Of a stretch of 16,969 bases of DNA, positions 12,742 to 16,969 are shown piece by piece (positions within the stretch are counted from its first letter, which is position 1; each line of letters begins with the position of its first letter). The notes under the pieces were generated by a model that had not been told where the DNA came from, did no database searches, and saw only the letters and a program-made list of their open reading frames with translations. The stretch is from Desulfocarbo sp964620595 (GTDB lineage Bacteria; Desulfobacterota; Desulfarculia; Desulfarculales; Desulfarculaceae): the NCBI GenBank assembly GCA_964620595.1, contig CAZUHP010000059.1, positions 1 to 16,969 of the forward strand, written 5' to 3'. A program made the translations under genes and the position numbers.

Positions 12742-12770
12742 AATATGGCATAGGGCCTGGAACCTGTCAA
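12742..12770 (-). promoter_or_regulatory. Promoter of glyA
   Basis: On the minus strand: perfect -35 TTGACA (12765-12770), 17-base spacer, -10 CATATT (12742-12747, 4 of 6). The start would be near 12735, a leader of about 33 bases. The G-tract repeat begins only 5 bases upstream of the -35. Confidence 0.65.
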
Positions 12771-12775
12771 CGCAA

Positions 12776-12869
12776 CGGGGGGGCGGGGGCGACGGGGGGG
12801 CGGGGGGCGACGGGGGGGCGACGGGGAGGCGGGGGACGGCGACGGCGGGCGACGGGGGCGGGGGGCGGA
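12776..12869. repeat. Intergenic G-tract/GCGAC repeat, copy 4
   Basis: The longest copy (about 94 bases) and in the opposite orientation to copies 1-3: G-rich on the plus strand with five GCGAC units and G runs of 3 to 7. It fills most of the gap between the divergent glyA and DUF2156 genes, directly abutting the glyA -35. The plus strand could form several G-quadruplexes. Confidence 0.8.
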
Positions 12870-12894
12870 GCCGGATCCCGCCCGCTGCCGCTCC

Positions 12895-12924
12895 TTGGCG
12901 CAGCCGGCCCTTCTGCGGTATGTG
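12895..12924 (+). promoter_or_regulatory. Weak promoter candidate for the DUF2156 gene
   Basis: TTGGCG (12895-12900), 18-base spacer, TATGTG (12919-12924). Both hexamers are poor; listed because no better candidate lies between the G-tract repeat and the gene. Confidence 0.2.
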
Positions 12925-12979
12925 TTTAGGCACGGCGACTTCCCTTGGCCCCGGCCACCATGCGCGGAGACAACACCCC

Positions 12980-13894
12980 ATGAACCAAGCGCCCCAAGGC
13001 TACCAGGAACTCGGCCTGGACCACCAGGACCACATCCAGGCCTTTCTGCGGGCCGACCCGCCCCAGACCAGCGAACTCACCTTCACCAACCTGTTCATAT
13101 GGCGCGACTTCTACCGCCCCCTTTGGCGGAAGGCGGCCGGCTGCCTGGCCCTGATCCTGCGCCCCCGCGGCGAGGCGCCCTTTGCCCTGCCCCCGGTGGC
13201 CGGGCCGGGTGGCGACCGCATGGCCGCGCTCCAGGCCCTCATGAGCGACCTGGAGGCCATGGGCGCCGCGCCCCGGGCCTGCCGGGTGGGCGAGGAGTTC
13301 GTGCAACGATACCTGGACCAGAAGCGCTACCAGGCCCGCTTGGACCGCGACCACAGCGACTACCTATACCTGACCGCAGACCTCATCCGGCTGTCGGGCA
13401 AGCGTTTCCACGGCAAGAAGAACCACCTCAACCGCTTCAAGCGGACCGTGGAATACCAGTACAAGCCCCTGGACCAGGAGCTGGTGGAGTGTGTGCTGGA
13501 GATGCAACAGAACTGGTGCGCCCTGCGCGACTGCGCCGCCAGCGAGAGCCTCCAGAACGAGGACCGCGCCATCTTCGAGGCGCTAACCCACTTCGACCGC
13601 CTGGGCTACACCGGGGGCGCCATCGTCGTCAACGGGGTGGTGGAGGCCTTCTCCCTGGGTGAGCCCCTGAACCCCGACACCGCGGTCATCCACATCGAAA
13701 AGGCCAACCCCGAGATCCCCGGCCTCTACGCGGCCATCAACCAGATGTTCGCCGAGCGAGCCTGGTCCCACCTGACCTATATCAACCGCGAGCAGGACCT
13801 GGGCCTGCCCGGCCTGCGCCGGGCCAAGGAGTCCTACCACCCCCACCACCTGGTTCACAAGTACCAGGTCACTCCCCGCCGGGCCGCGGCCTGA
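12980..13894 (+). CDS. DUF2156 (PF09924-like) protein, GNAT-fold, possible aminoacyl-transferase relative
   Basis: The 304-residue protein resembles the soluble DUF2156 group, related to the C-terminal domain of phosphatidylglycerol lysyltransferase (MprF) and to Fem-type GNAT folds. Supporting stretches are SELTFTNLFIWRDFYRP at 31-47, SDYLYLTADLIRLSGKRFHGKKNHLNRFKR at about 126-155, GAIVVNGVVEAFSLGE near 215-230, HIEKANPEIPGLYAAINQMF near 240-260 and the C-terminal YINREQDLGLPGLRRAKESYHP. That last block (NREQDLGxxGLRxAKxSY) is characteristic of the group. No membrane segments are seen, unlike MprF, so any lipid aminoacylation is doubtful. The ATG at 12980 follows GGAGA with a 9-base gap. 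Biochemical function is unknown. It converges with the HD-GYP gene, with 25 bases between stops. Confidence 0.85.
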   Translation: MNQAPQGYQELGLDHQDHIQAFLRADPPQTSELTFTNLFIWRDFYRPLWRKAAGCLALILRPRGEAPFALPPVAGPGGDRMAALQALMSDLEAMGAAPRACRVGEEFVQRYLDQKRYQARLDRDHSDYLYLTADLIRLSGKRFHGKKNHLNRFKRTVEYQYKPLDQELVECVLEMQQNWCALRDCAASESLQNEDRAIFEALTHFDRLGYTGGAIVVNGVVEAFSLGEPLNPDTAVIHIEKANPEIPGLYAAINQMFAERAWSHLTYINREQDLGLPGLRRAKESYHPHHLVHKYQVTPRRAAA

Positions 13895-13919
13895 GCCGGC
13901 CGGCAGCCCCCCGGCGCTG

Positions 13920-14975
13920 CTAATCGCTGAAAAAGGGACTGCCCAAGAAGCGGATGAAGGAGGGCACCAGGTCCTTGCCGAAATGGTTGCTCATGGACTT
14001 GATGAGGGTAGAGGCCGCGTCAAAGGCCGGCCTGGCGTCCTGGTAGGGGCGTTCGGAGGTCATGGCGTCGTAGGCGTCGCAGATCTTGATCAGCCGGGCC
14101 AGGTAGGGCGTGCGGCGGGCGTTGAGCCCCTCGGGGTAGCCGCTGCCGTCGGCGTTCTCGTGGTGATGCATCACCGCCATGAGCACCTCGTAGGGCACCG
14201 CGCTGATGGGGGTCAGCAGCTTGTAGCCCAGGGCCGGGTGCTTCTGTACGATGGCGCGCTCCTCCTCGGTCAGGGGCCCGGGCTTCTCCAGCACCGCCGG
14301 GGGCATCTTGGCCATGCCCAGATCGTGCAGGAGCCCGGCCATGCCCAGGGCGCGCACCACGTCGTCCTTTAGCCCCAGGTAGCGGCCAAAGGCCATGGCC
14401 AGCATGCATACGTTCACCGAGTGGGTGTAGATGGAATAGTCGGCCTTGAGGACCTCGGCCAGGTTGGAGAGTATCTGGGCGTCGTGGGCGATGCGCTCCA
14501 CCGTCTCGTGGGCCCGGGCGACCGACCCCTCCAGGGCCCGGGGGGAAAGGTCACTGCCAAAGAGCAGCCGCAGGTTCAAGGTGGCGATCTCGCGCACCAC
14601 CAGCGACTTCTTCTTGACCGTGGCGTGGGGATTGTCCACCAGCTCCTCGGCAAAGCGGTCGAAGTAGGCCGTGAGGGCGGCGCCCTCGCTCACCTTTACG
14701 AATATCTTGCTCTGGCCCTGCTGGATCAGCCGGTCGCGCCAGGAGGCGCGGAAGGTCTCGCCCGCCTCGCAGGCCAGGGCCATGCGGATGGTCTTGGTCT
14801 CCTTGTTGACCAGGGGGAGGTACAGGTCCACTGGCGCCGGCTGGCCCGGCACCAGCACCTGGAGGGAGAGCGGGGCCAGGCCCATCTCGGCGGGGTTGAA
14901 ATCCACCCGGAAGCGCGAGCGGTCCAGGGGCCTGTCCAGCAGGTGCGCTTTGGGCTTGTCTTCCTCTGGGCACAT
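13920..14975 (-). CDS. HD-GYP domain protein (probable cyclic-di-GMP phosphodiesterase) with unassigned N-terminal domain
   Basis: The 351-residue protein has the HD-GYP fold in its second half (about 175-340). Metal-ligand motifs are H185, H217-D218 (LLHDLG), H246, the HHHE run at 270-273, GSGYP at 277-281 and D300 in CDAYDAMTSERPY. HD-GYP enzymes hydrolyse cyclic di-GMP. The usual HDIGK lysine is replaced by Met (HDLGM, M221), which may alter activity. Residues 1-140 have no signal peptide or membrane helix and no PAS, GAF or response-regulator signature I can recognise; they may be a cytoplasmic sensory domain. The ATG at 14973-14975 follows GCGAGG. The same frame stays open for 393 further codons upstream, but these lie antisense to the methyltransferase gene. 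Divergent from that gene, with a 153-base gap. Confidence 0.88.
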   Translation of the reverse strand: MCPEEDKPKAHLLDRPLDRSRFRVDFNPAEMGLAPLSLQVLVPGQPAPVDLYLPLVNKETKTIRMALACEAGETFRASWRDRLIQQGQSKIFVKVSEGAALTAYFDRFAEELVDNPHATVKKKSLVVREIATLNLRLLFGSDLSPRALEGSVARAHETVERIAHDAQILSNLAEVLKADYSIYTHSVNVCMLAMAFGRYLGLKDDVVRALGMAGLLHDLGMAKMPPAVLEKPGPLTEEERAIVQKHPALGYKLLTPISAVPYEVLMAVMHHHENADGSGYPEGLNARRTPYLARLIKICDAYDAMTSERPYQDARPAFDAASTLIKSMSNHFGKDLVPSFIRFLGSPFFSD

Positions 14976-15009
14976 GGCGGCCTCGCTTTTCCCGGGACGG
15001 GCCAGAAGC

Positions 15010-15038
15010 AGGCTAGCAAAAGCCGGGGGCGCGGGCAA
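15010..15038 (-). promoter_or_regulatory. Promoter candidate for the HD-GYP gene
   Basis: On the minus strand TTGCCC (15033-15038), 17-base spacer, TAGCCT (15010-15015) preceded by TGC. The start would be near 15003, a leader of about 28 bases. The perfect palindrome ACTGGCCAGT (15042-15051) lies 3 bases upstream of the -35 and could be a regulator site. Confidence 0.4.
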
Positions 15039-15128
15039 GGTACTGGCCAGTCTCCCCCGCCACGGGGTAGGCTTGTGGTAGTACCAGCATACTCCAGCCG
15101 GAGATTCAGATAAAGGGGAGCGAATACC

Positions 15129-16136
15129 ATGAGCCACGCCTGGGACGCCAAACGCCTCACCGACCTGGCCAACGCCTACTGGTCCTCCTGCGCCCTGCAC
15201 GCGGCGGTGCGCACCGGCCTGGCCGCCGAGCTGGCCAAGGGACCGGCCAGCCTGGAACGCCTGGCCTCCCGCCTGGGCCTCAGCCCGCGCGGCCTGGAGC
15301 CCCTGCTCACCTCGCTCCTGACTCTGGGGCTCCTCGGCAAACAAGGCGATGCCTACCACCTCAACCCCGAGGCAGCGCCGTTCCTCGACCCCGCCTCGCC
15401 CCATGACCTCTCCAACCTCATCCTGCACATGGCCGACATGGTGCCCACCTGGGCCGAGCTGGATCGGTGCGTGCGGACCGGCAAGCCGGTGGAGCGGGAG
15501 CAGGAACCGTACAACAAGCAGACCCCGCAGCGCCGGCACTTCTACCGGGCCATGCGCGACCTGGCCCGCCAGCAGGCCCCGGACCTGGCCGCCCGCCTGG
15601 GCCTGAAGCCCGGCCAGCGCCTCTTGGACCTGGGCGGCGGGCCGGGGGTGTATGCCTACACCTTTGCCGCCGAGGTGCCCGGCCTGCGGGTGACGGTGTT
15701 CGACCTGCCCGGCGCCCGGCCCCACTTCGAGCAGGAGGCCGCGGCCCACCCCGGGGCCAAGGGAGTGGAGTTCCAGGAGGGCGACTACCGCCGGGACGAG
15801 CTGGGCGGGCCCTACGATGTGGTGTGGCTCAGCCAGGTGCTCCACGGCGAGGGGCCGGATGAGTGCCAGCGCCTGGTCCAAAAGGCGGCCGCCGCCCTGG
15901 GCCCCGGCGGAGTGCTGTGGATACAGGAGTTCGTGGTGGACCCCCAAGGCAAGGGGCATCCCTTTGCCGCCCTGTTCAGCCTGAACATGCTGGTGAACAC
16001 CCCGGCGGGCCGCAGCTACACCGCCCGGGAGCTGGACCGCTTCATGACCCGGGCCGGCCTGGAGCGGACCGAGAACCTGGGCCCCGTGCAGGAAGGTTCG
16101 CCCGCCATGCTCCTGCGCGGCTTCAAGCCGGCATAG
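15129..16136 (+). CDS. SAM-dependent O-methyltransferase family 2 protein
   Basis: The 335-residue protein has the layout of family-2 small-molecule methyltransferases (plant caffeate OMT, hydroxyneurosporene OMT type). Residues 1-90 form a winged-helix dimerisation domain (HAAVRTGLAAEL, LASRLGLSPRGLEPLLTSLLTLGLL). Residues 150-335 are the Rossmann methyltransferase domain, with SAM motif I LLDLGGGPG at 165-173, the acidic residue of FDLPGARP near 191, a GDYRRDELG segment, and motif SQVLHGEGPDE, where the catalytic-type His aligns with family LHDW. The acceptor substrate cannot be predicted. The ATG at 15129 follows GGGGAG with 8 bases between. It is a single gene divergent from the HD-GYP gene and convergent with yedF; no secondary-metabolite cluster is visible. 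Confidence 0.9.
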   Translation: MSHAWDAKRLTDLANAYWSSCALHAAVRTGLAAELAKGPASLERLASRLGLSPRGLEPLLTSLLTLGLLGKQGDAYHLNPEAAPFLDPASPHDLSNLILHMADMVPTWAELDRCVRTGKPVEREQEPYNKQTPQRRHFYRAMRDLARQQAPDLAARLGLKPGQRLLDLGGGPGVYAYTFAAEVPGLRVTVFDLPGARPHFEQEAAAHPGAKGVEFQEGDYRRDELGGPYDVVWLSQVLHGEGPDECQRLVQKAAAALGPGGVLWIQEFVVDPQGKGHPFAALFSLNMLVNTPAGRSYTARELDRFMTRAGLERTENLGPVQEGSPAMLLRGFKPA

Positions 16137-16227
16137 ACCGATGCTATGCGCCAAGGGTCCGGCTATGGATTTCGTCTATGGATGACGCCAAAGAAAGGTT
16201 GTAGGGAGGGATAAAGAATCTGCGGGG

Positions 16228-16833
16228 CTAGATGCTGATTACCTTGTCAGCCACCTGCAGGCTGGTCACCACGTCCAGCATGTTGGTGGTCTCGCCCACC
16301 GCCTTGTTATCCAGCAGGTCGAAGTAGGTCAGGCAGGTGCCGCACACCAGGATGCTGACCCCGCTTCTTTCCAGCTCCCGCAAGGTATCCAGGCTCTCGG
16401 AGCCTTCCACGCAGAGCTTGACCCCGCTGTTCAGGAAGATCAGCCGCCACAGGTCGGGCCCCATCTCCTTCAAGGTGAGAAGGAAATTCTTCATCAGCCC
16501 GGCGCCCAGGGTGTCGTCGCCGCGGCCGATGCGGTCGGCGGTGATGAACACCGCGGTGCGGCGTGAGCCGCCCAGCTCGCAGGCGTAGCTCTCGGCCGGG
16601 GGGGCGTCGGCCGCGGGCTGGCGGCTGGCATCCCTCACGCCCCTCACCACGAAGTCCTGGCCCTGGCTCTCCACCGTGGCGGCATAGCCCTGGCTCTCCA
16701 GGAAGCGGCTCACGTTCTGGCTGGCGGCCTGGTTGTCCACCAGCACCTCCAGCCGCTCGGGCGCGTCGGACTCGATCTTCTCCTTGGTCCGCATCACTGG
16801 CTGCGGACAGGCCAATCCTCGACAGTCCAGCAT
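16228..16833 (-). CDS. yedF: YedF-type sulfurtransferase-like selenium metabolism protein (TusA + DsrE-like)
   Basis: The 201-residue protein joins an N-terminal TusA/SirA-like domain (1-68, with active-site Cys C9 in CRGLACPQPVM) to a C-terminal DsrE-like domain (about 92-200, with AVFITADRIGRGDDTLG and the C164/C167 pair CGTC). This two-domain form is the YedF family, named for co-occurrence with selenium-utilisation genes; the exact reaction is unproven. A low-complexity Ala/Pro linker lies at 70-82. All signature cysteines are present, so it looks intact. The ATG at 16831-16833 follows AAGGAGG at a rather short 4 bases. No selA, selB, selD or tRNA-Sec is in the window. It converges with the methyltransferase gene, with a 91-base gap that shows no clear terminator. 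Confidence 0.93.
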   Translation of the reverse strand: MLDCRGLACPQPVMRTKEKIESDAPERLEVLVDNQAASQNVSRFLESQGYAATVESQGQDFVVRGVRDASRQPAADAPPAESYACELGGSRRTAVFITADRIGRGDDTLGAGLMKNFLLTLKEMGPDLWRLIFLNSGVKLCVEGSESLDTLRELERSGVSILVCGTCLTYFDLLDNKAVGETTNMLDVVTSLQVADKVISI

Positions 16834-16862
16834 ATGTCCTCCTTGGCCGATTTGTCCGGGGA

Positions 16863-16871
16863 ATTGTAGCA
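16863..16871 (-). promoter_or_regulatory. Extended -10 promoter of yedF
   Basis: On the minus strand TGC-TACAAT is a strong extended -10 (5 of 6 consensus). No good -35 is seen. The start would fall near 16856, a leader of about 23 bases. The G-tract repeat begins about 19 bases upstream of this element, around the -35 position. Confidence 0.55.
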
Positions 16872-16889
16872 GAAGTTGGCGCCCGCGGC

Positions 16890-16948
16890 AGGGGGGGCGG
16901 GGGGGCGACGGGGGACGGGGGCGGCGGGGCGGCGGGGGGCAACGGGGG
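16890..16948. repeat. Intergenic G-tract/GCGAC repeat, copy 5
   Basis: G-rich on the plus strand with G runs of 4 to 7, one clear GCGAC unit and variants GGCAAC and GGCGG. Same orientation as copy 4, and likewise just upstream of a leftward gene's promoter (yedF). Confidence 0.7.
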
Positions 16949-16969
16949 CTGGAAGATACGACCGGGGCA

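Noticed and set aside
12703..12981. N-terminal extension of glyA
   Set aside because: It translates the G-tract repeat into Pro/Ser-rich sequence and lies upstream of the promoter; SHMT begins at MDELRKID.
14976..16154. A 393-codon open extension upstream of the HD-GYP start, giving an apparent 744-residue protein
   Set aside because: The extension is read antisense to the methyltransferase gene, which has clear domains and a Shine-Dalgarno. The ATG at 14975 has its own ribosome-binding site and starts a sensible protein.
1..16969. CRISPR arrays, insertion sequences, rRNA, tRNA or prophage genes
   Set aside because: No repeat-spacer pattern, transposase or integrase motifs, or structural RNA signatures were found; the only multi-copy repeats are the GC tracts.

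Overview
The window looks like chromosomal DNA of a very GC-rich, Gram-negative bacterium. The gene content fits an anaerobic Desulfobacterota (deltaproteobacterial) lineage such as the Desulfarculales: etfBA with a fatty-acid-type TetR regulator, an iron-sulfur old-yellow-enzyme reductase, an O-methyltransferase, YedF, and a beta-propeller protein with a signal peptide. The lineage is inference from composition and gene content; no rRNA or other taxonomic marker is present. Thirteen complete protein genes are supported. No gene runs off either edge, although a truncated -35-like motif at bases 1-5 hints at a leftward gene outside the window.

Layout. 1-196: C-rich repeat and a terminator. 197-1936 (-): secreted FG-GAP/VCBS propeller protein. 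2028-2093: divergent promoter pair built on an inverted repeat. 2172-2997 (+): two-gene operon, a zinc-ribbon protein and queD. 3206-4201 (-): class IV aminotransferase. 4333-6324 (+): FMN/Fe-S/FAD enoate or dienoyl-CoA reductase-like flavoenzyme. 6484-7113 (+): TetR regulator with its own promoter and nested operators. 7243-8007 (-): alpha/beta hydrolase. 8079-10774 (-): fadR-etfB-etfA transcription unit with promoter, operator and terminator. 10775-11457: about 680 bases without a protein gene, but with a sigma54-type promoter, two matching palindromes and a terminator that together outline a candidate small RNA. 11458-12702 (-): glyA. 12980-13894 (+): DUF2156 protein. 13920-14975 (-): HD-GYP protein. 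15129-16136 (+): methyltransferase. 16228-16833 (-): yedF.

How the genes work together. The clearest unit is fadR-etfB-etfA. A Bacillus FadR (YsiA)-like repressor sits upstream of the two electron-transfer flavoprotein subunits. Its own promoter carries an 18-bp palindrome that closely matches, as I recall it, the Bacillus FadR operator. This suggests acyl-CoA-responsive control of electron transfer from acyl-CoA dehydrogenases. The enoate-reductase-like flavoenzyme, the hydrolase and the other TetR regulator nearby would fit fatty-acid or aromatic acyl-CoA metabolism, but that link rests on proximity only.

Most novel: (i) the candidate sigma54-dependent small RNA at about 11160-11236, whose C/U-rich single-stranded region is complementary over 10 nt to the etfB Shine-Dalgarno; (ii) the Bacillus-type FadR operator in an apparently Gram-negative genome; (iii) a family of intergenic G/C-tract repeats built on C-tract + GTCGC, present at five places with a sixth looser C-rich tract, twice lying directly upstream of a promoter.
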